Below, one piece after another: positions 23,051 to 32,392 of a DNA stretch of 64,000 bases. The DNA is taken from contig NW_026647186.1 in NCBI RefSeq assembly GCF_950295315.1, positions 1-64,000 on the forward strand, written 5' to 3'. Below the pieces are notes generated by a model. The model saw only the letters and a program-made list of their open reading frames with translations, did no database searches and was not told where the DNA came from. The position numbers and the translations under genes are program-made. Position 1 is the first letter of the stretch, and every line of letters starts with the position of its first letter. The DNA is from Erinaceus europaeus (lineage: Eukaryota > Chordata > Mammalia > Eulipotyphla > Erinaceidae).

Positions 23051-24910
23051 CTTTTTGCCATAGTATCAGGAGTGCGGGGCACTTTGTGAGGCACGGAGAC
23101 TGATAAGAGGCACACCTTTTTTGGGGTTTTACTGTCCCTCCTTGCTCAACCTCTCCGTGGAGAGAGAGACTAACAGGATTGACACACCCCTCAGGCTCAA
23201 GCCCTTCCAAGCTCAACCATATCCTCACAATTCCCCAACATCTTCCTCTTACTTAATGGCCATATATAACTGGGTCAATGTCTGTAAAAGGCTTCATCTC
23301 TGTCAGGGGAATAGCAGTGTAGGGGTGAACGGAAACCTGTTGGGAAGAAAGCAGAATGATAGTGTGTAAGTGTCTTCAAAAATAACTAGCACAAGACAGG
23401 GAGGGATAAGTAAGAGTAGCAAGAGACAGAGTGAGCCTGATGGGTGGAGGAGTGGGGGCCTGATAAGCCGAGGGGCTAGAGGGGTGATCTGGCATTGCAA
23501 AATACCGAGTCAGCTGGCGGTAAGTTCTATGAACTGCTACAGTCATTCTTCAAGAAGTCCAGCAGTATAAAAGGAGTGTCCAGCAAGTTCTATAGAAGCA
23601 TCAGTCCAATGTCAACGGCCAGGAAATAAATGCCACACGTCTATCTTGATGGAGGAGGACAGCCACCGGAACTTTTCTTCTCTGTAGAGAGTGACCTGGA
23701 ACCGCCAAAACATGATGGGCGAAACAGAAGCAGGAAGAACAGACACCGATGGTTGAGAGAAAGGCAGTAGGAAAGTCTTGTCCTTTGGAGTCTGTGAATC
23801 AGGTTCTCCAGATCGTGTCAGGTCACATCATGGGTTTTGGGGGATGGCTGTAATTGTGGGTGATGTCAGAGGTCGGGGGTCCAAGATGGATTTCTGGGGA
23901 TTCTATATGAGCAGATGCTTCTTTATGCGAAGGCTTGTCATAGCTGTAGTCAATTACTTATGAAAAAACTTTGTAACAAATTAGAAGTTTACTACAATTG
24001 ATAACTCAATGATTATAACTGGTTTAGGTATCTTTATAATTTTGTGTAAAGGTCATCTTACGTGACCTCATGTAGCAGTCTTTATATAGCAAAGTTTTCA
24101 TACCGAGTTTAAGTTACATATATTGATTCTTGACTATTTTTGCATTGGGTTTTTAAGCAAACTCAGGTTACTAGAGTTAACACATTTTAGTGACAATTTT
24201 TTTTTTTGGTACATTTACAATATCAGATTGATGCCAAATTTGTTGTGGATTAATTTCCACAAGATAGCTTACAGGACATTTTTGGGGGCACTCCAAAAAT
24301 GTCCTGTATAGAGAATCTGTATTTTTACTTAGGAGATGATGAATTGTCACATTGAATATTTAGAGTTTTACCTTAAACACTCAGTTACTTAAATGAATTG
24401 ATTTTACCTCTTCTTGTAAAAATGTAACTTCAAAGTTACAATTTAACTGTTAAGTTAATGTTTACCAAACTTGAAACACGCATATTAAACATATAGTTTA
24501 TAACACACAGGAGGAGAAAAACTTGTAAATAAGATATATCATTTCAAATGTGAATTTAGATCTACTGTCATATTTGAACCATCTTTACTCACACAGTTTA
24601 AGACTAAACATTTCATATTGGTATCAAGACTTAAAAAAGAAATCAAAAGGGGGAATGAACAATTTTTGGACTGTTTCTGGACGTCTCCAGAAACCATGGC
24701 TGCGTCCAGCTGTTTGATATAAAGTCAGTTAACTTTCAGAGTACTCTGAGCACAATGGGTCATACAAAAATTTTGGTCACTCAATTTTTTTTTTTTTCAC
24801 TCACTCACTCACTCATTCACAAAACACAACTGGCCAGTCATAGCATAAGACATTCATTCGGGGGGGGAAGTTCTGTGAATCAGATTTTTTTTTGATTCTG
24901 CCATGCTGTA
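23051..24910 (-). other. Non-coding 3' region in place of env
   Basis: About 1.86 kb lies between the pol stop and the polypurine tract. No open frame resembles an envelope protein: no signal peptide, no furin-type site and no fusion-peptide/transmembrane pair. About 23,940-24,660 is strongly AT-rich and full of stops. It contains a perfect 16-bp inverted repeat at 24,270-24,308 and an 8-bp one at 24,673-24,694. Absence of env is usual for intracellular class II elements such as IAP and MusD. Confidence 0.7.
24270..24308. repeat. Perfect 16-bp inverted repeat with 7-base loop
   Basis: The left arm (24,270-24,285) and right arm (24,293-24,308) are exact reverse complements around the loop 'gggcact'. 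It lies in the non-coding 3' region, where export or stability elements occur in some env-less retroelements. A role is inference. Confidence 0.85.
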
Positions 24911-25978
24911 TTATGGATCCTGGGGTGCATCCTGTAGCCAGTCCTCTTGCAGCCAGTCTTCTTGCAGTGTTTCTTGTTCTTCAGGGATATCAGCGCCATC
25001 ATGTGGGTATTGCCGGACATGGCGGGCAGGAACCCAAACAGGCTTGGAGTAATTTTGTGGAAAAATACATGCGAAACCCCTCCCCATAGTCAACAGGGGG
25101 TCAGGTCCTTTCCAAATTTTATCAAGTGGGTCTTTCCATTTGACTTTAATAGCTGGGAGGGTGGGTGATGTTTGCCAATGAAGAATTATAGGAGGTTGGT
25201 CGGAGTTTTTGTAAATATTAAAGAGATTTAATGTAGTTAAGGCTTTTGCCAGCTGGATATTAGGGGGGTACATTTCCCCTTTTTCTTTATTTAATTGAGC
25301 CTTAAGATTTTGATGGGCCCTCTCAACAATGCCTTGTCCCTGTGGATTATACGGAATGCCTGTAGTATGAGTAATGTTCCAGAGGGAACAAAAATCTTTA
25401 AATTGTTTGCTGGTAAAAGCAGGTCCATTATCCGTTTTAAGTTGAAGAGGTAAGCCCATTACAACAAAACAGGAGAGCATATGGCTTATAAGCTTTTTTG
25501 AGTTTTCTCCAGTCTGAGCTGTAGCCCACATAAACTTAGAGAAGGTATCAATTGAGACGAACACATATTTTTGTTTGCCAAAGTTAGGTATGTGGGTAAC
25601 ATCAATTTGCCAAAGAGCGTTGGCTTTTAAACCTCGAGGATTAACCCCCAGAGTCTGAGTAGCAGGTGTTTTGATTAGACCTGCACAGGAGGAACATGTA
25701 GCAAGAATACGTTTTAACTGTGGCAGAGGAATATCAGGAAATCGAGCTCGAAGACCTTTAAGATTAACATGGGTTAGGGAATGAAAGTCAGCAGGATTAG
25801 AGACAGAGGCTAGGAGAATTCCTGTGGAGGCAAGGCGGTCAGCTGCAGCATTCCCTTCGAACAGGGGACCAGGAAGAGGGCTGTGGGAACGTAGGTGCTG
25901 AACATACAGTGGATGGGTTCGAGAACAGAGCATAGAGGCAATTTGAATTAAAAGAGGAGAAAGTGGGTTGTCATCAAT
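24911..25978 (-). pseudogene. pol: pol, 3' part: end of RNase H and integrase
   Basis: The frame continues directly from the reverse transcriptase part after an in-frame TGA. The first residues still belong to RNase H, with the final catalytic aspartate in 'GNAAADRLAS'. Integrase follows. The zinc-binding HHCC region has 'HSLTH' and 'CSSC'. The catalytic core has Asp in 'QIDVTH', Asp in 'KTDNGPAF' and Glu in 'GQGIVERAHQN', so all three DDE residues are present. The C-terminal domain ends with 'VWVPARHVR', as in betaretroviral integrases. The tail contains a short repeat of 'LQEDW'. The protein would insert viral DNA into the host chromosome. It has no start of its own and would be made only by reading through the TGA at 25,979-25,981. 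Confidence 0.9.
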
Positions 25979-27448
25979 TCATACATAAGATCGAGCAAGC
26001 CATGGACGTAAGTTAACAGTATACACACTGTCAGAAAAAAGGTTGAAGGATTCTGGTACAGCTTTTAATGCAAGGAAAACAGCATAAAGTTCTTTGTACT
26101 GAGGGGAATTATCAGGAAGTTCAGTAAAGAGAGGTTTGGGGTATTGCTGGTCTGGATAATATATAAGGGCAGCAGCTCCCTTTTTTCCACCATCAGTGAA
26201 CACTGCAGGAGCAGAGGGGATGGGATCTCGAGAGAAAAGTTTAGGTACTAGTAGAGGCAACAGAGGTAAAGAAGCTATCAAATTATTAGAGGGAAAATGA
26301 TTATCTAATTGTCCTGGAAAACCCATTAAACTTATGGCAAAACGAGAATGGTGGCGTATGAGCCATTCTGTATCAGTGAGAGAAAAGGGAAGAATGATTG
26401 AATCTGGTTCCCTTCCTAAGACCTGAACCGATCTGTTTCTTCCTTGGCAAACCATAAATGCTAAGGCATCAATCTCGGTAAGGAGTCTTGGAGCTCCGCC
26501 TACTGGCGTATGAAGCCATTCGAGAACGCCATGTTTCTGCCACAATTCCCCCACTACCGTGGGGGTGGAGTTAAAGATTAGAAGATTTACTGGAGAGGAG
26601 GGGGAGAATCGAACGAGGTGCATGTCCTGGAGAGCCTGGTTAACTTTTTCCAGAGCCAAGGATGCTTCGGGGGTTAACATACGCTTTGAGGAGGGCTGTT
26701 TGTTTCCTTTTAACAGATCGAACAGTGGTTGCAGGCAGCTCGTAGGCAGATAAAGATACTGCCTAAGCCAATTCAAATTTCCAAGAAAACTTTGTAAAGA
26801 AGCAAGAGTGAGATTAGAAGGAAAAGTAACACAAGGTTTTAAAGGACGAATCTGCGTTAGGGAAATCTCTGAGCCTAAGAAAGATATTGGAGGGATTAGC
26901 TGTATCTTCTCAGGAGCTACATTAAGTCCACTTCTCTTTAAGGCAGGGATTAGAAAATCACGTAGGGCGGAGAGATCTGTATCTAATTCTCCCCATATTA
27001 ACACGTCATCCATATAATGAAAAACCTTAAGGCCCTTATGAATATATGGAAAAAGGGCAGATTTAACAACCTCTTGACAAATAGTAGGACTATTAGCCAT
27101 GCCCTGGGGCAGTACCACCCATTCAAATCTATCGGCAGGGCTGGCATTATTAATAGAAGGAACAGAGAAAGCAAAACGTTTACAATCTTGTGGGTGTAAG
27201 GGAATAGAGAAAAAACAATCCTGTATATCAATAGCTATGATTGGAATTCCTGTGGGAATTGCGGAAGCAAGAGGCAAACCCCTTTGGGGGGAGCCCCAAA
27301 GCTGCATGGTTTTATTAACTGCACGAAGATCTTGGAGGAGGCGCCATTTTCCTGAGCGCTTTTTAATTACAAAGACTGGAGTATTCCATGGGCTCCGAGA
27401 ATGACGAATGTGTCCCAAAGATAACTGCTCTTGGACGAGTTTTTTTTT
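25979..27448 (-). pseudogene. pol: pol, 5' part: reverse transcriptase and RNase H, with premature stop
   Basis: The frame is open for about 480 codons. RT signatures in order are 'SPWNTPVFVIKK', 'AIDIQDCFFSIPL', 'LPQGMANSP', the catalytic 'YMDD' and 'FLGSEI'. RNase H follows with Asp in 'VFTDGGKKG', Glu in 'YKELYAV' and Asp in 'LFSDSVY'. The TGA at 25,979-25,981 falls inside RNase H, after the third catalytic residue. At the 5' side the frame opens at a run of nine A (27,440-27,448). The short pol segment upstream (about 27,449-27,550, including 'EQLPLPREKLE') is in another frame, so an indel in the run is likely. This enzyme would copy the element's RNA into DNA, but the gene is broken as read. 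Confidence 0.92.
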
Positions 27449-27547
27449 AAATTTCTAGCTTCTCCCTAGGCAAAGGCAACTGTTCCACCCAGACAGGCTC
27501 ATTAGAAAGCCAATCTAAGCGGGGAGTTCTGTTACGAACAGTGGCAG

Positions 27548-28183
27548 TTAGTATTGGGGGTGCTGGTTGGGTCTAGCAGTCTCACAGGAGTGAGTGTGGT
27601 GTCCTGCAGAGGTGTCTGAGGATATCACTACATCTAAAGATTCCAGAAAGTCTCTTCCCAATAAATTGGTGCTTATATCAGCTATTAAAGGCTGAAAGCG
27701 TCCGGTAGTCCCTTCTGGATCTTCCCACACAAGGGAATCTCGTGTGCGGAATGCCTGAGTCAATCCTCCAACACCATGTAAGCGTGGTCCTGGGAGGAGT
27801 TCCCAACTCTGGGGAACCTCTGCTTGTCTTAATATTGTCTTATCTGCTCCCGTGTCAATCAAACATTTAAAAGGAATATTACCAATCTTTACTGTCATAG
27901 TTGGGTGACCCCTTTCTAAAACAGGGGTGGTCCATAAAATCTCAGGCTCTGAATTCGAGCTGTTCTCTTGCTCCAGCCGGTTATTTCTATGCTGGAAGTT
28001 CCCACAAACCGCGGGTTCCTCCTTCTGCTCACCCTCTGTTATTGTTACTTGGCGTGGTGGGTGTAGCGATGGATTGGGTCCCAAGCTGGGCTTCTGTTTG
28101 TGAAAGAAGGGCACAGCACCAAGCGGGCGACCTGCTTCCTTCCCTCTTGGGGGCGGGGCTAAGGGAAGCCCCATACCTAGTTT
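27548..28183 (-). CDS. pro: Retroviral aspartic protease (pro)
   Basis: This frame is entered from gag by a -1 frameshift at 28,180-28,186 and is open to a TAA at 27,548. The first 90 or so residues are a proline-rich linker. The protease has the catalytic 'LIDTGADKTIL' and a C-terminal 'LLGRDFLE', which matches the 'GRD' motif of retroviral proteases. The flap region is 'LHGVGGLTQAFRTRD'. The dUTPase domain found at this place in several betaretroviruses is missing. The enzyme would cut Gag and Pol during particle maturation. It appears intact by itself but depends on a broken gag. Pol continues in a different frame just after it, and I could not find a convincing second slippery heptamer. 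Confidence 0.88.
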   Translation of the reverse strand, partial: KLGMGLPLAPPPRGKEAGRPLGAVPFFHKQKPSLGPNPSLHPPRQVTITEGEQKEEPAVCGNFQHRNNRLEQENSSNSEPEILWTTPVLERGHPTMTVKIGNIPFKCLIDTGADKTILRQAEVPQSWELLPGPRLHGVGGLTQAFRTRDSLVWEDPEGTTGRFQPLIADISTNLLGRDFLESLDVVISSDTSAGHHTHSCETARPNQHPQY

Positions 28184-28186
28184 AAA
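28140..28186 (-). promoter_or_regulatory. gag-pro -1 frameshift site with predicted H-type pseudoknot
   Basis: The slippery heptamer T TTA AAC lies at 28,186-28,180 in the gag frame, directly followed by the gag TAG (28,179-28,177). A 7-base spacer leads to stem 1, GGGGC (28,172-28,168) with GCCCC (28,159-28,155). The loop TTCCCT (28,167-28,162) can pair with AGGGAA (28,145-28,140) to form stem 2. A -1 shift here enters exactly the protease frame. Heptamer, spacer and fold are the classical retroviral arrangement. Pairing was worked out by hand. Confidence 0.8.
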
Positions 28187-29601
28187 TCCCTGTTTACATT
28201 TGGCAGAGGCGTGCCGTTCCTATGGAACCTTGACCAACAATCTCTCCTCCAGTGAAATCCTTTCTGGCATCTGGGACAAGGCATTTGTGGTCTCTGATTC
28301 CCTGTCTGGAGGCGGGGATGCCCTGATTGGAGGTGGGGTCGCCCTGACTGGAGGTGGGGTCACCCTGACTGGAGGCGGGGTCGCGGTCTATTTTCTGGAC
28401 ATTGGTTACGCCAATGCCCTTGGCGACCGCACTGAAAGCAAGCTCCTTTTTGCTTATGTAAGGTAGCTGCATAGGCCTGTAACATAGGTCCTTGAAAAGA
28501 GCTTGATCTGAGATCCTGTGTAGCTAGAATCCAAGTATCTGGGTGTTCGTTTTTAAGAGTGATACAGGCCTGTCGAAAATGCGGAAGCATTCCATCCCAG
28601 ACTATGGATCGCAGAAGGAGAAAACGAGCGTCAGGATTATAAATCTTCCTTTCCAAACTCGACTGGACCCTGGCAATGAATTTAGCGAGGGATTCATCAG
28701 GTTCTTGTTGCAGGGAGAGAATGGGGGCTGAGGCTGCTCACATGGGTGGTGTTAATCGCTCCCATGCTTTTAATGCACACAGGCGTACTTGATCAAAATA
28801 CCCCGCTGGAAACTTGGCTTCCACCTGTTGAATCCCTGTTTCTAATTGGCCTGTTCCAAACAATGCATCAAAATTACCCTCTGGCTGATTTTGAATATTT
28901 TTCCGCGATTGTTGTAAACATTCGTCACGAAAGAATGCCTCCCATTGCAGGAAGAGGGGACCTGGGAGTGTAGCACGAGTCACATCTCTCCAATCTTGAG
29001 GAGTATTAAGGTTCTGAAGCAGGCCTTGTAAAATGGACCTGGTCCATGGGGCATGAACACCGTCATCTTTGATAGCCTGGTGTAGTTCTTTCAGGTCTGT
29101 GGCGGAATATGGATACCAGGCCTGAGGTTTTTGTCTATTGGGGGCAACATTGACTGGAAATGTGTGGACTTGCTCTGATAAGTGTGTAGCGGTAGGAGGA
29201 GTCATCGAAGTGGAAGCTTCTGGACAAGTGGCCGAAGAAGAAGTGGTTTTGGAGGCTACAGGAGAATTCGGACATGTGTCTATCAAAATAGGGGCCTCAG
29301 GGCAAGATGCCAAAATAGGGGCCTCAGGGCAGGATGCAGAGGAATTAGGGTGGGTCAAGATCACGACAGGCCTTTGCTTCTTCTTGTTTTTAAGGTGCTG
29401 GTTAAGTTCTATGATTACTTCCTTTATCTCTTTGACCTCAGCCTCTATGTCCTTAAGCCTTTTGAGAGGTTGACCTATATATCCCTTAAAAGCTGCTATG
29501 ATGATCAACAGGATATAAGGTGAAGCCCCGAGAAAAATGTCCCAGATATATAAAAATTGTATACTGGAAAAAGAATGCAGGATTTGGAAAAGATTTTCCA
29601 T
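28177..29601 (-). pseudogene. gag: gag with two in-frame TGA codons
   Basis: The start at 29,601 is the first ATG and has a full Kozak context (CCACCATGG). The frame then runs 475 codons to the TAG at 28,177. It is interrupted by TGA at 28,738-28,740, just before the major homology region ('QQEPDESLAKFIARVQ'), and by TGA at 28,360-28,362, between the two zinc knuckles. The N-terminus has a hydrophobic segment ('GASPYILLIIIAAFKG') followed by a charged helical stretch, not a typical myristoylated matrix start. Then comes a Ser/Pro/Cys-rich region with a repeated 'SCPEAPIL', capsid, and nucleocapsid with 'CFQCGRQGHWRNQC' and 'CPRCQKGFHWRRDC'. Gag forms the particle shell and packages the RNA. 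As read it gives only an N-terminal fragment of about 287 residues. Confidence 0.9.
28300..28388 (-). repeat. 21-bp tandem repeats in the nucleocapsid linker
   Basis: About four 21-bp units ('ggaggtggggtcgccctgac' and variants) encode a 7-residue repeat of the RPHLQSG type between the two zinc knuckles. In one unit the arginine codon position reads TGA where the neighbouring unit reads CGA, which explains the in-frame stop at 28,360-28,362. Confidence 0.85.
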
Positions 29602-29725
29602 GGTGGAAAGATCTCCGGAAAACAATAAGAAAGAAAAAAAATCACAGTGCCTTAACACAATATTGCAGATACCCAAAAGGTGTGTACTTATCTAAGATGT
29701 CTTCTTGTAAATCTGCTGCTTACAG
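29602..29725 (-). other. Short gag leader of the provirus
   Basis: Only about 124 bases separate the primer site from the gag ATG on the minus strand. This is where packaging signals would be expected. The region is A/T-rich, has no upstream ATG in the gag frame and shows no obvious strong hairpin. An open frame extending upstream to 29,676 has no ATG there and is not used. Confidence 0.6.
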
Positions 29726-29743
29726 ATCCCTGTTCAGGCACCA
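29726..29743 (-). other. Primer binding site, tRNA-Lys3 type
   Basis: TGGTGCCTGAACAGGGAT lies two bases after the 5' LTR on the minus strand. It matches the tRNA-Lys3 primer-site consensus except for two C-to-T changes and the last base. It starts minus-strand DNA synthesis. Lys3-type sites are known for MMTV and for MusD/ETn elements. Confidence 0.85.
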
Positions 29744-29745
29744 GA

Positions 29746-30211
29746 TGCCGGGATAGCCTGAGGGTACTTCTTCCCGAGCTAGTGCTCTCTGGGTTGGAGA
29801 GAACTCAACTGGAGCTGATCTAGGCTGCTGTGTGGGAGAGGGATCAGGAACTCGTGCTGCACCAACTTCCGCAGGAGATACACTCTGGAACTCTCGGAGC
29901 CGGAAAGCAATTTCCAAGTGTCTTTAATCAGAAGAGCAGCTGTTTTTATACTCTCCAAGTAGGGTGGAAACAGGATGTGATATAGAGAGGGTGGAGAGAA
30001 AAGTGACTGGTGAAAATCAGAGTGTGACAAAGAAGGGATCAGTGTGTGACAAGGAGGGGGTGGAGCAGGAGAGAATCATAGAACCACCAATGCCCTGGAG
30101 TGCTTTATGTAAAAGTGATTTATGTAAATAGACCAAAGCTTTGGATCAGTAAAATCCCTATATAGGCATATGGTTAAGCAGAAGCCAGGGGGAGATGGCA
30201 ACTACCCAACA
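29746..30211 (-). promoter_or_regulatory. 5' LTR of the provirus (promoter)
   Basis: The 466-bp LTR starts TGTTGGG and ends CCCGGCA on the minus strand. TATAAAA is at 29,944-29,950 and ATTAAA is at 29,923-29,928. It would drive transcription leftwards through gag-pro-pol. Near-identity with the 3' LTR dates the insertion as recent. Confidence 0.92.
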
Positions 30212-31457
30212 CACACATTGTGCTTTCCCTATATTGGGCTGAATGTAAAGGATCTGTGGTACTGATGGCCACACCAGTGTCCAGATTTTCCACGCAAAAC
30301 TGAAGCTTCCAGTGTTCTGAAAGGGGGTGTTTTGACGGCTGTGAAAAGTCTTTTCCAAGTGCCTCATGGGGTTTCAAATCCTTTTGAAACCTGAAGTTCT
30401 TTCTTGTATATAGGGAATATTCTCACCTCGGGCAAGAAGGCCCTCCCAACTGGGAGCACAGCTATTCTGGGCTCAGGAGGTCTCCAGCCTCCTAGCTCCT
30501 GGAGGGATTCCTGAGTATTATGTCCTCAGGACCCAAGTGGTAACAGGTGTTTCCAACTGCCTTTCTTAGCAATAGCCAGGCCCTCAGGTGAGAGGTGGGG
30601 CTGTGATCTCCACTGGAAACTCCTAATTCAGCCAATGGCGGCATCCATCTTCCTTTTGTCTCTCCATAGCAAGGTCCCAGAGATTTTGTGCTTCCTGCAA
30701 GCAGAGCGACTTTGTATGGGACACTCATGGATGCCTACTTCTGGGAATCTCTCTGAGTGTGATGTGTGGACACCAGGACACAATGATCAGGGATTGTGAG
30801 GCCACAGGAGCAATTGCCTTAGCAAGACCCAAAGGGGAGCTGTAAGGGGCCGGGATCATCCACAATTGTTTGGTCAAACAAAGTTCCCATCTATGTTGAG
30901 ACACAGCTCTTTCTGGGTCCTTTCTGGGCTTGTAATCTGCTGTTCTCTGAGATGTGGACTGGGAGCCTGGAGGCTGAGTATGCAGCCAAACGAGACTGGA
31001 CAGGGTCCTGCCCCTGAATTTTGAGGGGTGCCCCAGCTTCCCCGTTTGTAGTGTTAGGATGATATTGAGGAATGAGATTGAATCGGGAACTCAGGAGAGC
31101 AAGAAATGAGAGTCCCTTTGCATATGCATTCTTGCTTAGCCAGAATCTTGGCTAGCTGCCTTGCCCTGAGCAGCTAGGTTCTCTGTATGTAAGTTGCAGG
31201 TGAGGCTGGCTACCTTCCCACCAATGCTCTGAGACTACTATAGGTTGGCTCTGAGCACACACAGACACAGACAGACAGACAGACACACACACACACACAA
31301 CACATTACTGTGAGGTCTGGTAGAACAGAATAAGGTGAAGGGTGGGGATGTCTGGGATCTGTGGGCATGAGAGCTTCTGCCTTACAATCTCGACAAGCCA
31401 GCTTTGAACCTGTCATCAATGAACACAGTGTAGGAGGTTTTTGAATTCTCATCTCTT
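30212..31457 (+). repeat. B module to the right of the provirus
   Basis: The array resumes at 'cacacattgtgctttcc', a point that lies earlier in B than where it stopped at 19,561. The first 720 or so bases are therefore a second copy of sequence left of the block. The module then runs to the end of B and is fused at 'gaattctcatctctttcc' to a P2 promoter-like module. Confidence 0.7.
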
Positions 31458-31740
31458 TCCACAGATGTGGCTGGTGGGCGGGCCTTCCAGAGACTGCCCA
31501 ATGAGCGTGCTTCAAGGCCATGTGGGCGGTGCTCAAGGTTGCTGGCCAATCAATGACTAGGGACCTTGACACTCTTGGGCGTGTACTAGCAGACTGCCCA
31601 ATGATATTGCTGTCAGGGGTTCTGGGCGAAGCCTAGGCCTTTGGCATATCAGAGCATGGCTGGTTCCATGTCTGCGGACTTTCTGAAGTAAGCCCAACAA
31701 TGGGAGCTAGAGATGGGCTTAAAAGGCTGGGCGTGCTTGC
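31458..31740 (+). promoter_or_regulatory. P2-type promoter-like module of unit 7
   Basis: CCAAT boxes lie at 31,498-31,502, 31,546-31,550 and 31,598-31,602, with GC boxes such as 'ggtgggcgggcc', and TTAAAA at 31,719-31,724. The upstream part is unlike the P1 modules. From about 40 bases before TTAAAA onward, P1 and P2 are the same sequence. A close copy is at 62,879-63,160. Function is inferred from motif order and from conservation in two copies. Confidence 0.45.
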
Positions 31741-32325
31741 AGGAAGTGCGAAGCAGGGTTCACCCAGGGCCTTGCCTTGCAGAAACTGTCCAGTGTGCAT
31801 GTGTATAACTCCATTTGTGCCTGTGCCTCTGTGGATGTGTGCGTGTGTGTAACTGTGAGAGTGTATGTTTTTGTGTGTGAGGGAGGGAGAGACAGAGAGA
31901 ACAACAGAATCACTGTGGCACAGGTGATATTATGCAAAACACTTGGCACATTCTGATTTACAGCTCAATATTGACACCATTGTAGCTCTCCTTTACCCTT
32001 GGACACTTTTATTCATTTCAGATGTAAAGACACTGAAGAGGGATAGGTTTTTGCCATGAGGCTTGCACTGGGAACTAGCAGCTGTCCTGTGTGTGTTGCC
32101 AGACTAGGAAACTTGCGGTGGCTGTCCATGTGGAGAGTCATCTGGATGACTTCCTTCTGGAGCTTTTTTCGATCTGTCCCATTGGAGCTGCATATAGCTA
32201 ATGATTTGGAGATTTTACTCCTCTGGAAAGTTCTTTCCCTGATGCACAGTTTCTCTCAGGGTTTTAGAAATCAGTTGTCTGAATGGCATATCGAATCCAT
32301 TGTAGAAAATGACTGCATCAGTCTT

Positions 32326-32392
<67 letters not shown>

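Larger units (their letters stand above)
22561..30211 (-). mobile_element. Full-length env-less class II endogenous retrovirus
   Basis: This 7,651-bp provirus is on the minus strand: 5' LTR 29,746-30,211, primer site, gag, pro, pol, a non-coding 3' region, polypurine tract, and 3' LTR 22,561-23,031. The two LTRs differ by one substitution and one 5-bp indel, so the insertion is young. The flanks share CACAC (22,556-22,560 and 30,212-30,216), one base short of the 6-bp duplication usual for this group. However, the left flank is old ERV and the right flank is array DNA, so the match may be chance. Capsid, protease, RT and integrase motifs all indicate a betaretrovirus-like, IAP/MusD-like retroelement. 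Several breaks make the proteins non-functional as read. Confidence 0.93.

Noticed and set aside
23051..24910. Envelope gene
   Set aside because: No open frame of useful length and no signal, cleavage or membrane features on the minus strand.
25979..25981. TGA as programmed readthrough or selenocysteine in pol
   Set aside because: The stop lies inside RNase H, the following bases are not a known readthrough context, and similar TGA codons occur at two gag sites, one of them clearly a changed CGA.
27548..27600. Second -1 frameshift site between protease and pol
   Set aside because: A frame overlap exists, but no X XXY YYZ heptamer in the right phase was found before the TAA.
27548..28183. 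dUTPase domain upstream of the protease
   Set aside because: The N-terminal 90 residues are a low-complexity linker and show none of the dUTPase motifs.
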